Shown here piece after piece: positions 16,064-24,221 of a DNA stretch of 64,000 nucleotides (position 1 is the first letter of the stretch; each line of letters opens with the position of its first letter). Origin of the DNA: BOG-931 sp963724715 (GTDB taxonomy: Bacteria > Pseudomonadota > Alphaproteobacteria > Rhizobiales > Xanthobacteraceae); assembly GCA_963724715.1 (NCBI GenBank), contig CAVRVV010000008.1, positions 62,001 to 126,000 on the forward strand. Reading direction: 5' to 3'. The translations under genes were made by a program, and so were the position numbers. Under the pieces are notes generated by a model, which did no database searches, had not been told where the DNA came from, and was given only the letters and a program-made list of their open reading frames with translations.

Positions 16064-16636
16064 ATGGAGCTTGAGATTGCCATGACCAATGCAACGGCCG
16101 CGGCGCTGCCGAACGAGCGCTCACTCCTGATCGTCGAAGACGATAAATCGTTCCTGCAACGCCTCGCCCGCGCCATGGAAGGCCGCGGTTTCGTGGTGAC
16201 CACCGCGGAATCGGTCGCCGACGGACTCTTGCAGGTCGAGAAGGCCGCGCCCGCCTTTGCGGTAGTCGATATGCGGCTCGGCGACGGCAATGGGCTGGAC
16301 GTTATTTCGGCGATGAAGAAACGCCGGCCGGAAGCGCGCGCCATCATCCTCACCGGCTACGGCAACATCGCCACCGCGGTGAATGCGGTGAAGCTCGGGG
16401 CGGTCGATTATCTCGCCAAGCCGGTCGATGCCGACGACGTCGCCGCCGCGCTGCTCGCGCTCGACAACAGGAAGATCGAGCCGCCGGAAAATCCGATGTC
16501 GGCGGACCGCGTGCGCTGGGAGCACATCCAGCGCATCTACGAATTGTGCGGCCGCAACGTTTCGGAAACCGCGCGCCGCCTCAACATGCACCGCCGTACG
16601 CTGCAGCGCATCCTCGCGAAAAGGGCGCCTAAGTAA
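16064..16636 (+). CDS. regA: Redox response regulator RegA/PrrA/ActR
   Basis: About 190 residues from ATG 16064 (AGGAG about 10 bp upstream; ATG 16082 is an alternative). The receiver domain shows the acidic pair in LLIVEDDKSF, the phosphoacceptor Asp in AVVDMRLGDGNG, Thr in ILTGYGN and Lys in YLAKPVD. The C-terminus, NVSETARRLNMHRRTLQRIL, is the Fis-type helix-turn-helix that is nearly invariant in this family. It is the partner of RegB in redox-dependent global regulation. The two genes face the same way and form an operon. Confidence 0.96.
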   Translation: MELEIAMTNATAAALPNERSLLIVEDDKSFLQRLARAMEGRGFVVTTAESVADGLLQVEKAAPAFAVVDMRLGDGNGLDVISAMKKRRPEARAIILTGYGNIATAVNAVKLGAVDYLAKPVDADDVAAALLALDNRKIEPPENPMSADRVRWEHIQRIYELCGRNVSETARRLNMHRRTLQRILAKRAPK

Positions 16637-16789
16637 CGTTAGACTTTTAGGCATCCCATTTACCGGCGGCTAACCGGATTAGCGCCATTCGGCATAAATA
16701 GCCTGACATTTCTGCAGTCGTATTAAGTCAAATTTTGCACGCTTGGTCTGACACTGCCGACAACCGGAAACGGGTTTGTAGGCAGTGAT

Positions 16790-17263
16790 ATGATGTTCCA
16801 ACAGCAAAGCCTGCTCGGCTCGGACCAGGATTTCTCCGCGATCATGAACGCTAAACGGCATACCATGCCGCGGCTCCTGGTCATCGACGACGACAATCTG
16901 CATCGCATGATCATCTGCCGGGTTGCGGCCAAGGCCGGCTTTCTGCCGGCAGGTGCTGCGAGCTATGACGAGGCGGCGAAGTTGGCGCAGGAAACCGCGT
17001 TCGACTGCATCACGCTGGATCTATCGCTCGGCAATCATGCCGGCACCGAAATGCTGCATCATCTGTCGATGCTCGGCTCGACGGCGCCGATCATCGTCGT
17101 CACCGGGGCCGACTATGCGACCTGCAAGGAGACCGTGAAGGTCGCCGAGAAGCTCAACCTGGATATCTGGGAATGCATCCCGAAGCCGGTCGATCTGGTG
17201 ATGCTGCGGCATTTCCTGGAGCGGCTCAAAGCCTCGTGGAACACCGTGGCGGTCGCCGCGTAG
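16790..17263 (+). CDS. Single-domain (CheY-like) response regulator
   Basis: Up to 157 residues. RLLVIDDDNLHRM has the acidic triad, CITLDLSLGNHAG the phosphoacceptor Asp, IIVVTGAD the Thr and ECIPKPVDLVML the Lys. There is no output domain, so it must act by protein-protein contact or as a phosphate sink. The start is uncertain: ATG at 16790 (with a second ATG immediately after), 16844 (MNAKRH) or 16865 (MPRLLV); the last gives a minimal receiver. It follows regBA by about 150 bp but has no adjacent kinase of its own. It converges on mmcB. Confidence 0.85.
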   Translation: MMFQQQSLLGSDQDFSAIMNAKRHTMPRLLVIDDDNLHRMIICRVAAKAGFLPAGAASYDEAAKLAQETAFDCITLDLSLGNHAGTEMLHHLSMLGSTAPIIVVTGADYATCKETVKVAEKLNLDIWECIPKPVDLVMLRHFLERLKASWNTVAVAA

Positions 17264-17273
17264 CACTTAAGCT

Positions 17274-17759
17274 TCAGAATTCCCCCGCGTAGGGTCCTTG
17301 CGGATCGGCCAGCGCCTGCAGGCGCAGCGCCGCCGCGTGGGCAAAACGCAGCATGATGCTCTTGCGCGTCGCCGCCGGCAGCCGGTGTTCCGGCGCCTCG
17401 CACACGATGGAGGCGCCAAAGGCATCCGCCACGATGAGGCCGGCGTCGGCCGGGAATATCTCGCACGGCACTTCGGCGATGGTGGCGAAGAACAGCCGGT
17501 CGCAGTGCAGCCGGTAATCCATCCACTTCTGGTCGGCGCGGAAATCGGCCACTGACGATTTGATCTCGACAATAATGATCTCGCCATCGCCGCCGAGCGC
17601 GACCAGGTCGGCGCGCCGGCCCGACGGCAGCGGCAATTCGCTGACCACGCAATAGCCGAGCGCATGCAGGTAGCGGGCAGTGCCGCGGGCGATCGCCAGC
17701 GCGGTCGGTGATTGCCGGCCGTCGACCGGCAAAGCTGCGGCCATTGAGCTGAGGGTCAT
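17274..17759 (-). CDS. mmcB: MmcB-type PD-(D/E)XK DNA repair protein
   Basis: 161 residues. RADLVALGGDGEIIIVEIKSS shows the PD-(D/E)xK nuclease core: Asp, then the E-x-K triad after a strand, and KWMDYRLHCDRLFFAT follows. This is the family of Caulobacter MmcB, an SOS-independent, damage-inducible protein important for survival of mitomycin C and UV; its exact biochemical role is not settled. The N-terminus is taken at ATG 17759 (ATG 17744 possible). It lies 113 bp downstream of mtnA on the same strand. No clear LexA box was seen. Confidence 0.85.
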   Translation of the reverse strand: MTLSSMAAALPVDGRQSPTALAIARGTARYLHALGYCVVSELPLPSGRRADLVALGGDGEIIIVEIKSSVADFRADQKWMDYRLHCDRLFFATIAEVPCEIFPADAGLIVADAFGASIVCEAPEHRLPAATRKSIMLRFAHAAALRLQALADPQGPYAGEF

Positions 17760-17872
17760 CGCCAGGATTCCAGGCAAAGGCGGATTCGACAGCGGACGGT
17801 ACGGAATCTTACGCACGCCACGCACTCCGGAAAACGCAGTACAACCGGGAACTGCCGATACACGGTCAGGGA

Positions 17873-18973
17873 TCATTTTGCCGTACCGGCGCGGTCCGGG
17901 AAAGCCCCCGCCAAGGCCGTGCGCGATGCGCCGATTACCCCGCGTTCGGTGATGAGACCCGTTACCAACCGCGCCGGCGTCACGTCGAACCCATAATTCG
18001 CCACCGCCGAGCCGTCGGGCACGATACGCACGGTCTCGATGCGGCCGTCGGCAGTGCGGCCGGTCATGGTCGCGACCTCGTCGGCACTGCGTTCCTCGAT
18101 GGGAATTTCGGCAATGCCATCCGCAACTGTGAAATCGATGGTCGGCGACGGTAGCGCCACATAGAACGGCACATTGTTGTCGCGCGCCGCGAGCGCCTTC
18201 AGATAGGTGCCGATCTTGTTGCAGACGTCGCCATTGGCGGTGACCCTGTCGGTGCCGACGATGACGAGATCGACGGCGCCGTGCTGCATCAGATGGCCGC
18301 CGGTATTGTCGGCGATCACGGTGTGCGGCACGCCGTGCCGGCCGAGCTCCCAGGCGGTGAGTGACGCGCCCTGATTGCGCGGCCGGGTTTCGTCGGCGAA
18401 GACGTGAATCGGGATGCCCTTGTCGTGCGCCAGATAGATCGGCGCCGTCGCCGTGCCGACATCGACCGCCGCCAGCCAGCCGGCATTGCAATGGGTCAAG
18501 ACGTTGACCCGCTCGCCCGGCTTCTTGCGCGAGGCGATGGCTTCGATGAGCGGCAAGCCGTTGCGGCCGATCGCGGTGTTGATGGCGACGTCTTCGTCGC
18601 AAATCTCAGCGGCGCGCCGATAGGCAGCGGCGGTGCGTTCGGCGCGCGGCCGGTTGCGCACTGAAGCCATCATTTCGTCGAGCGCCCATTTGAGGTTGAT
18701 CGCGGTCGGGCGCGTTGCGAGGAGCGTCGCATAGGCCCGATCGAGCGCTTCGGCATCGGCACGCAGCGCCAGGCAGATGCCATAGGCGGCGGTCGCGCCG
18801 ATCAGCGGCGCGCCGCGGATCACCATGGCGCGGATGGCGTGGGCTGCTTCCTCCAGCGTGGCGAGCCGCGCAGTGGCGAAGCGATGCGGCAGCACCGTCT
18901 GATCGATCACGCCGACCGACCAGCCGTCCGGCTCCAGCCAGATGCTGCGCATTGGTTTGCCGTCGACTTTCAT
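17873..18973 (-). CDS. mtnA: S-methyl-5-thioribose-1-phosphate isomerase
   Basis: 366 residues. Hallmarks of MtnA: AMVIRGAPLIGATAAYG near the N-terminus, the catalytic cysteine in NVLTHCNAGWLA, ADNTGGHLM, and the catalytic aspartate in VIVGTDRVTANGDVCNKIGT. It converts methylthioribose-1-phosphate to methylthioribulose-1-phosphate in the methionine salvage pathway, or in the DHAP shunt for 5'-methylthioadenosine disposal. The alternative eIF2B-like assignment is excluded by the two catalytic residues. No other salvage genes are next to it, so the partner enzymes must lie elsewhere. Confidence 0.95.
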   Translation of the reverse strand: MKVDGKPMRSIWLEPDGWSVGVIDQTVLPHRFATARLATLEEAAHAIRAMVIRGAPLIGATAAYGICLALRADAEALDRAYATLLATRPTAINLKWALDEMMASVRNRPRAERTAAAYRRAAEICDEDVAINTAIGRNGLPLIEAIASRKKPGERVNVLTHCNAGWLAAVDVGTATAPIYLAHDKGIPIHVFADETRPRNQGASLTAWELGRHGVPHTVIADNTGGHLMQHGAVDLVIVGTDRVTANGDVCNKIGTYLKALAARDNNVPFYVALPSPTIDFTVADGIAEIPIEERSADEVATMTGRTADGRIETVRIVPDGSAVANYGFDVTPARLVTGLITERGVIGASRTALAGAFPDRAGTAK

Positions 18974-19075
18974 GGCGTTCCACTAGCAGATTTCGGCGGA
19001 CTGTCGAGTATCCGGCGGAGCCTTGCTCATCGGGCAGGCTTGCCGCAATCTGATGCGGAAAGCCGGGAGCCGCCG

Positions 19076-19929
19076 ATGGCGACAATCGACTACGAAGCCG
19101 AATATAACAATCGCGCCCGCGTGCCGCAGCATGCGGAGATTTTCGCACGCTGGACGCGCGACGCCGAGCTTTATCGCGCCGAGACGCTCAAAGAAGGCCG
19201 CGCCGAGCTCGGCTTGGCTTACGGCGACACGCCGCGGCAATATTTCGATCTGTTCCATGCGGCGGACGGCGCCGCGGCGCCGCGGCGCCGCTGGCGCTGT
19301 TCATTCATGGCGGCTATTGGCGCTCGCTCGATCCATCGATGTTCAGCCACATGACTCGCGGTTTGAACGCGCGCGGCATCACGGTCGCCGTTGTGGGTTA
19401 TGACCTGTGCCCGATCGTCACGATCGCCGACATCATCGAGCAAATACGCCGCGCTTGTTTGTCCCTGTGGCAGCTGCTTGATCGGCCGATGTTCGTCATC
19501 GGCCATTCCGCCGGCGGGCATCTCGCCGCCGCCATGGTCGGCACCGACTGGCCGTCGCTTTATCCCAAGGCGCCGGCCGATCTGACACCGGCCGGCTACG
19601 CGATCTCCGGCCTGTACGATCTCACGCCGCTCCTTGGCGTGAGCACGAACCAGGATTTGCGGCTCACAGCCGAAGACGTGCGCAAAGTCTCGCCGGCATT
19701 TTGGCCGATTCCTCCCGGCCGCACCTTGGATTCGGTCGTCGGCGCGCTGGAATCGAGCGAGTTCAGGCGCCAGAGCCAGATTATCGTGCAGGCGTGGCAG
19801 AGTGCGGCCAAGACTCGCTATGAGGAGATCGTCGGCACCAACCATTTCACCGTATGCGATCCGCTCGCCGATCCGCAAAGCGCCATGGTCGCGCGCATCG
19901 CCGAACTGGCGCTGCAGGTGAAGTCGTAG
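19076..19929 (+). pseudogene. Frameshifted alpha/beta hydrolase (arylformamidase/BD-FAE-like)
   Basis: Translation starts at 19076 (GGGAG upstream) with MATIDYEAEYNNRARVPQHA and leaves frame near residue 68, stopping at 19354. The second frame supplies LALFIHGGYWRS, then the nucleophile elbow VIGHSAGGHLAAAM and the terminal His in EIVGTNHFTVCDP. Between them, 19267-19290 is three perfect copies of CGGCGCCG. Removing one copy restores AADGAAAPLALFIHGGYW and one 281-residue protein. The HGGYW oxyanion motif and GHSAGG point to the kynurenine-formamidase-like hydrolases. It may be a pseudogene, a slippage-switchable gene or a sequencing error in GC-rich DNA. Confidence 0.85.
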
Positions 19930-19941
19930 CGCCGTCGCGCG

Positions 19942-20310
19942 CTACTCAGCCGCTTTCTTCAAAATTTCGTCCGGCGTCGACGAGACCACCTCGACATATT
20001 TCGGCACGAATTTGTGACCTTCGATGTATTTGATGAATTCCGGCTTGATCACGTTGGCCAGGGTCTTGCGGATGCGGGCGTGCTCGTCGATGTCGGCCCA
20101 TTCGGCGATCAGGAAGAAGCGCTGCGGATCCTCGGTGTCGCGGCACAATACGCCGTCCTTCACCTGCGCCGAGGATTTATGCATCGGGTTGTCGTCCGAA
20201 TAATCGAATTCCTCGAACAGCCGGATGAATTCGTCCTCTTTGCCTTTCATCACGCGAAAATCATAGATGTGCAGATAGTTGCCTCGGGTGGCGAGCGGTT
20301 CCTGCGCCAT
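19942..20310 (-). CDS. Antibiotic biosynthesis monooxygenase (ABM)-fold protein
   Basis: 122 residues. NYLHIYDFRVMKGKEDEFIRLFEEF and QRFFLIAEWADIDEHARIR fit the ferredoxin-like ABM fold: an N-terminal strand, a helix of the EEF type, and a strand with W near the ligand pocket. Such small proteins are dimeric; some are cofactor-free monooxygenases, others bind heme or are isomerases. AAGGAGA is well placed before the ATG. It is divergent from the Rieske oxygenase gene (about 130-bp gap), so the two may share a control region. The function is not fixed. Confidence 0.7.
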   Translation of the reverse strand: MAQEPLATRGNYLHIYDFRVMKGKEDEFIRLFEEFDYSDDNPMHKSSAQVKDGVLCRDTEDPQRFFLIAEWADIDEHARIRKTLANVIKPEFIKYIEGHKFVPKYVEVVSSTPDEILKKAAE

Positions 20311-20437
20311 GATCGGTCTCCTTGCCGGGTCGCCGTAAGCCTACGCCCGCACATTGCGTGCCGCAAATCCGTTGCAACGCGGGGGCGCTGGGCTATGCTC
20401 AAAGGGCCTGCACGACGGTGCTGTCAGGACAACTGCA

Positions 20438-21688
20438 ATGACGCTGCAATTATCGAACTTCCCGCACGATTACGTCTGGCCGGACGACGATCTCTCGGTC
20501 ATTCCCGACTGGGTCTATACCGACCAGGCGGTTTACGAGCGCGAAGTCGAGCGCATCTTCCACGGCCCGACCTGGAACTATGTCGCGCTCGAGGCCGAGA
20601 TTCCCAACGCCGGCGATTTCATCCGCTCCAATGTCGGGCCGACCTCGATCGTGGTGACCCGCACCGCGGACGGCACGGTCCATGCGTTCGAGAACCGCTG
20701 CGCGCACCGCGCCTCGGACTTCTGCCGCGAACTGAGCGGCTCGGCGAACGAATTCATCTGCCCCTATCACCAGTGGACCTACGATCTGCAAGGCAACTTG
20801 ATCGGCGTGCCGTTCCGCCGCGGCATGGCCGGCAAGGGCGGCATGCCGGCCGATTTCAAGATGCAGGAGCACGGGCTGCGCAAGCTGAACGTCACGACCC
20901 ATCGTGGCGTCGTGTTCGCGTCCTACACTGACGACATGGAATCGTTCTCCGATTATCTCGGGCCCGAAGTATTGCGCGAATTCGAGGCGACGTTCGACGG
21001 CCGCAAATTGAAAGTGCTCGGCCACTATCGGCATTCGCTGCCCGGCAACTGGAAGCTCTATCACGAGAATCTCAAGGACCCGTATCACGCCACGCTGCTG
21101 CATACATTCCTCGTCACCTTCGGCCTGCTCGTCGTCGGCAATCGCTCGCTGATGCTGGCCGACAAGAGCGGCCGGCACGGCGTGATGGCGTCGGCGAAAT
21201 CGGACGCCAAGGCGCTGTCGGGCGACGCCAAGAAGGAAATGCGAAGCTACAAAGAAGGGCTGACGCTGCACGAGCCGCGGTTCATGGATTTCATCGAAGA
21301 GTTCGACAGCCCCTGGTCGGTCACCATGGCGACGATCTGGCCCAACCTGATCGTGCAGCGGGAAATGAACACGCTCGGCGTCCGCCAGATCGTGCCGAGC
21401 GGTCCGCATGAATTCATCATGAAATGGACCATGTTCGGTTTTGAGGGCGACGATGAGGACATGACCCGGCATCGCCTGCGTCAGGGCAATCTGATGGGGC
21501 CCGCCGGTTTCCTCGGGCTCGAGGACAACGAAGCGATCAAATTCGTCCAGGACGGCATGCAGCGCGTGCCGAACGGCAAGCATCTGGTCAAGCTCGACCC
21601 CGAGCAGATGGGCAGCGCCGACACGCTGATCTCCGAAGCCGCCATTCGCGCCATGTACAAGCATTGGCGCGAAGCGATGGGGCTTTAG
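20438..21688 (+). CDS. Rieske aromatic ring-hydroxylating dioxygenase, alpha subunit
   Basis: 416 residues from ATG 20438. The N-terminal Rieske domain has ENRCAHRASDFC, followed by FICPYHQWTYD, giving C-x-H and C-x2-H ligands for the [2Fe-2S] cluster. The catalytic domain has HENLKDPYHATLLH, the D-x-Y-H-x3-L-H mononuclear iron motif. The enzyme dihydroxylates or demethylates an aromatic acid with electrons from a reductase that is not encoded nearby. The beta-subunit gene follows within 5 bp. Similarity is closest in pattern to salicylate/anthranilate/benzoate-type oxygenases; the substrate is not assignable. Confidence 0.93.
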   Translation: MTLQLSNFPHDYVWPDDDLSVIPDWVYTDQAVYEREVERIFHGPTWNYVALEAEIPNAGDFIRSNVGPTSIVVTRTADGTVHAFENRCAHRASDFCRELSGSANEFICPYHQWTYDLQGNLIGVPFRRGMAGKGGMPADFKMQEHGLRKLNVTTHRGVVFASYTDDMESFSDYLGPEVLREFEATFDGRKLKVLGHYRHSLPGNWKLYHENLKDPYHATLLHTFLVTFGLLVVGNRSLMLADKSGRHGVMASAKSDAKALSGDAKKEMRSYKEGLTLHEPRFMDFIEEFDSPWSVTMATIWPNLIVQREMNTLGVRQIVPSGPHEFIMKWTMFGFEGDDEDMTRHRLRQGNLMGPAGFLGLEDNEAIKFVQDGMQRVPNGKHLVKLDPEQMGSADTLISEAAIRAMYKHWREAMGL

Positions 21689-21692
21689 AGCC

Positions 21693-22208
21693 GTGCTCGA
21701 TTCGCCAAAATTGGTCGCCAACGACCGGCGCATCGAAGCGCTGCTGCTGCACCGCGAGCTCGACGAATTCAACAGCGCCTATGCGGCGGCGCTGGACGAG
21801 CAGCGTCTGGCCGATTGGGCGGAGATGTTCACCGACGACGGCTTCTATGTCGTGATCTCGCGTGAGAATGCCGACCGCAACTTGCCGGTCGGCCTGATCT
21901 ATTGCGAGAACAAGGGCATGCTGCTTGATCGCGCGAATGCAATGAAGACCGAGATGTTCGCGCCGCGCTATCTGCGCCACATCATCGGCAGTCCGCAGGT
22001 TCTGGGCGAGGAACCGAACGGCGATATCCGCGCCCGCGCCAATTATGTTGTCGTCCAAGTGTTGTTCGACCGGCCGGAAGCAAAACTGCATCAGGTCGGC
22101 GTCTATTACGACAAATTCCGCCGCGTCGGCGACGCGATCAAGCTTGCCGAGCGGCGTTGCGTCTACGACAACCTGCTGGTCGACAACGCGCTGTGCCTGC
22201 CGGTGTAA
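21693..22208 (+). CDS. Ring-hydroxylating dioxygenase, beta subunit
   Basis: 171 residues of the SnoaL-like cone fold typical of dioxygenase beta subunits. LLHRELDEFNSAYAAALDEQ, LADWAEMFTDDGFYVVISREN and YYDKFRRVGDAIKLAERRCV match the conserved blocks. It stabilises the alpha subunit in an a3b3 complex and has no catalytic residues. The start is a GTG at 21693, 4 bp after the alpha stop, so translation is coupled. A palindromic repeat follows the stop at once. Confidence 0.9.
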   Translation: MLDSPKLVANDRRIEALLLHRELDEFNSAYAAALDEQRLADWAEMFTDDGFYVVISRENADRNLPVGLIYCENKGMLLDRANAMKTEMFAPRYLRHIIGSPQVLGEEPNGDIRARANYVVVQVLFDRPEAKLHQVGVYYDKFRRVGDAIKLAERRCVYDNLLVDNALCLPV

Positions 22209-22331
22209 GCATCGATTCCCGGGCGCAGCGCAGCACGAAGTGGTGCGCTGCAGACCCGGGATCGCCGCAAACTCTGAGTCTGAAACGATCCCGGATCAGC
22301 GGTGCATCACTTCGTGCTGCACCGCATCCGG
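22209..22331. repeat. Palindromic intergenic repeat with CCCGGGATCG cores
   Basis: Two nested inverted repeats: ATTCCCGGG with CCCGGGATCG, and GATCCCGGAT with ATCCGGGA, each closing a GCGCAGCACGAAGTG-type arm and its partner. It fills the gap between convergent beta-subunit and EamA genes, where it may act as a bidirectional terminator. Confidence 0.6.
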
Positions 22332-22342
22332 GAAACATGCTC

Positions 22343-23278
22343 TCAAGTCGGTTGCGTCACGGTTTCCGCCGGTGGCGCGCGGCCGAGCAGCGCGCAGGCC
22401 GATGCGGCAAGGATCAAGGCGAAGCCGACGATGTCGGTGGTGGTGGGCCGCTCGCCCAGCACCAGGACCGAGGCGATGACGCCGATCACTGGGCTGCCAA
22501 GCACGCCCAGCGACGCTGTCATGGCCGGCAGCCGCCGGATGATCGTGAACCAAAGGCCGTAGGCGACGCCGGTGCCGAGCAGGCCCGACAGCATGGTCGC
22601 CACCACGCCGTCGACATGGGCGGCATGGAAATCCGGTCCGCCCTCGAAGATCATCATGCAGGCGCCGATGACGAAGAACGCGATCACGATCTGCCACATC
22701 GCGACCGCCATCGGACTGGCGGCGATCCGCGCCCACTTCAGATAGACCGTGCCGGCCGCCCAGCTCACGCCGGTGGCGAGCGCCAATACGATGCCCAGCG
22801 GAATTCCACCCGCCGTCAGCGGATAGATCAGGATGGCGAGGCCGGCGACGCACAGCCCGATGGCGATCGGCTGCGTGCCAGTCGGCCTCTCGCCCAGGCA
22901 AAGCCACGCCAGGACGACCGCCCAGATCGGCATGGTGTAGGCCAGGATCGCCACCCGCGAGGTCACGGCGCCGAGCTGGGCGAAGGTCGAGAACACGCTG
23001 AAGCTGGCGACGTTGAGGAGCGATGAGACGGTGACATGCGTCCAGGCTTTGGCGTCGGGAAGGCGCAAATTGCTGCGCCTGATGAGGCAGACGGCGAACA
23101 GCGCCAGTCCGCCGACCAGCGTGCTGAACGTCCGCATGGTGAACGGCGGCACTTCGTTGAGCGCGATGCGCATGATCGGCCAGGTGACGCCCCAGACGCA
23201 GCACAACACGACCAGCATCACGCGTGCGCCGGTGTCGTCGCCGCTCGCGGCGTGCGTGAGGGTTTCAGGATTTCTCAC
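22343..23278 (-). CDS. EamA/DMT-family transporter
   Basis: 311 residues with ten hydrophobic segments in two homologous halves of five, the drug/metabolite transporter layout. WGVTWPIMRIALNEVPPFTMR is the first EamA block and GTGVAYGLWFTIIRRLPAMTAS, with VLGERPT, closes the second. Many relatives export amino acids or metabolites. It begins 7 bp after the polysaccharide-deacetylase stop, so MFS-deacetylase-EamA forms one operon of three genes on this strand. Confidence 0.9.
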   Translation of the reverse strand: MRNPETLTHAASGDDTGARVMLVVLCCVWGVTWPIMRIALNEVPPFTMRTFSTLVGGLALFAVCLIRRSNLRLPDAKAWTHVTVSSLLNVASFSVFSTFAQLGAVTSRVAILAYTMPIWAVVLAWLCLGERPTGTQPIAIGLCVAGLAILIYPLTAGGIPLGIVLALATGVSWAAGTVYLKWARIAASPMAVAMWQIVIAFFVIGACMMIFEGGPDFHAAHVDGVVATMLSGLLGTGVAYGLWFTIIRRLPAMTASLGVLGSPVIGVIASVLVLGERPTTTDIVGFALILAASACALLGRAPPAETVTQPT

Positions 23279-23285
23279 GGCAATC

Positions 23286-24221
23286 TCAAGGGGCCTGCGG
23301 TCCGGCGCCGAGGAACCAGTCGAGGATCTGCTCGCCGGTCCAGAACAGGACGTCTTGTTTCTTGCGGATGTGCTCGATGACCTTGCGGAAATATTTTACG
23401 CGGTGCGGCGCGCCCATGATGTAGGGATGGATCGAGATCGCCATGACGCGGGCCGAGTCGGCGGAATCGGCGTAGATCTGCTCGAACTGATCGAGTGCGC
23501 GGTCGGAATATTCCGAGGCCTTGTGGTGCTGGATCAGCATCATGGCGACGTCGTTGCATTCCTGCGTATAGGGCACGTTGACGATCGGCTTGCCGCGGGT
23601 TTTGAGCCACACCGGCTGATCGTCGAGCACCCAGTCGGCGACATAGCCGTAGCCTTCCTCGACCAGGAGATCGGGCGTCTGCCAGGTTTCGGTCAGCCCG
23701 GGGCCGAGCCAGCCGCGCGGCGCCTTGCCGGTCGCCTTCAAGATCGCCTCGCGGGTTTTGCGGATATCGGCGCGCTCGTCCGGCACCTTCTGCATGTTGC
23801 GCTGGGTAAAACCGTGACCCATGAATTCCCATTGGCGCGCGACCGCGGCGCGCACGATCGCCGGATAGGCGGCGAGCGCCGAGCCGTTGATGGCGATGAC
23901 GCCGGGAATTTTGAACTCGTCGAACACTTTGACGAAGCGCCAGAAGCCGACCCGGTTGCCGTATTCGTGCCAGGCCCAGTTCGGCACGTCGGGCATCGGC
24001 GAGCCGCCGGCCGGCGGGGTGAGCACGGTGCGCGGCATCGGCTGCGTCGCATCCCATTCCTCGACATTGACGATGACCCACACCGCCATGCGGGCACCGT
24101 TCGGCAGTCTGAGCGGTGCACGTTCGGTGATCGGCGAATAGTCGAGCCGGTCGGTCGGCAGCATCGGCGCTTTTTTTGCTGGCTTGGTCTTTCGCGTCAG
24201 TGTCTTCGGTCGTTTGGTCAT
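23286..24221 (-). CDS. Polysaccharide-deacetylase-family (PuuE/allantoinase-like) hydrolase
   Basis: 311 residues of the NodB/CE4 barrel in the cyclic-imide hydrolase or PuuE branch. Blocks seen are VIVNVEEWDATQPM, NWAWHEYGNRVGFWRF, GHGFTQRNMQ and ISIHPYIMGAPHR, which carry the His and Glu ligands that replace the usual Asp-His-His zinc triad. Such proteins hydrolyse ring amides (allantoin-like) or are formamidases rather than sugar deacetylases. The gene start overlaps the MFS stop by ATGA (24218-24221), and the EamA gene follows. Uptake plus ring-amide hydrolysis is the simplest joint reading, by inference. Confidence 0.85.
   Translation of the reverse strand: MTKRPKTLTRKTKPAKKAPMLPTDRLDYSPITERAPLRLPNGARMAVWVIVNVEEWDATQPMPRTVLTPPAGGSPMPDVPNWAWHEYGNRVGFWRFVKVFDEFKIPGVIAINGSALAAYPAIVRAAVARQWEFMGHGFTQRNMQKVPDERADIRKTREAILKATGKAPRGWLGPGLTETWQTPDLLVEEGYGYVADWVLDDQPVWLKTRGKPIVNVPYTQECNDVAMMLIQHHKASEYSDRALDQFEQIYADSADSARVMAISIHPYIMGAPHRVKYFRKVIEHIRKKQDVLFWTGEQILDWFLGAGPQAP

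Noticed and set aside
17274..18602. A 442-codon frame joining mtnA and mmcB
   Set aside because: Only the last 160 codons (MmcB) are meaningful; the rest is an out-of-frame shadow of mtnA.
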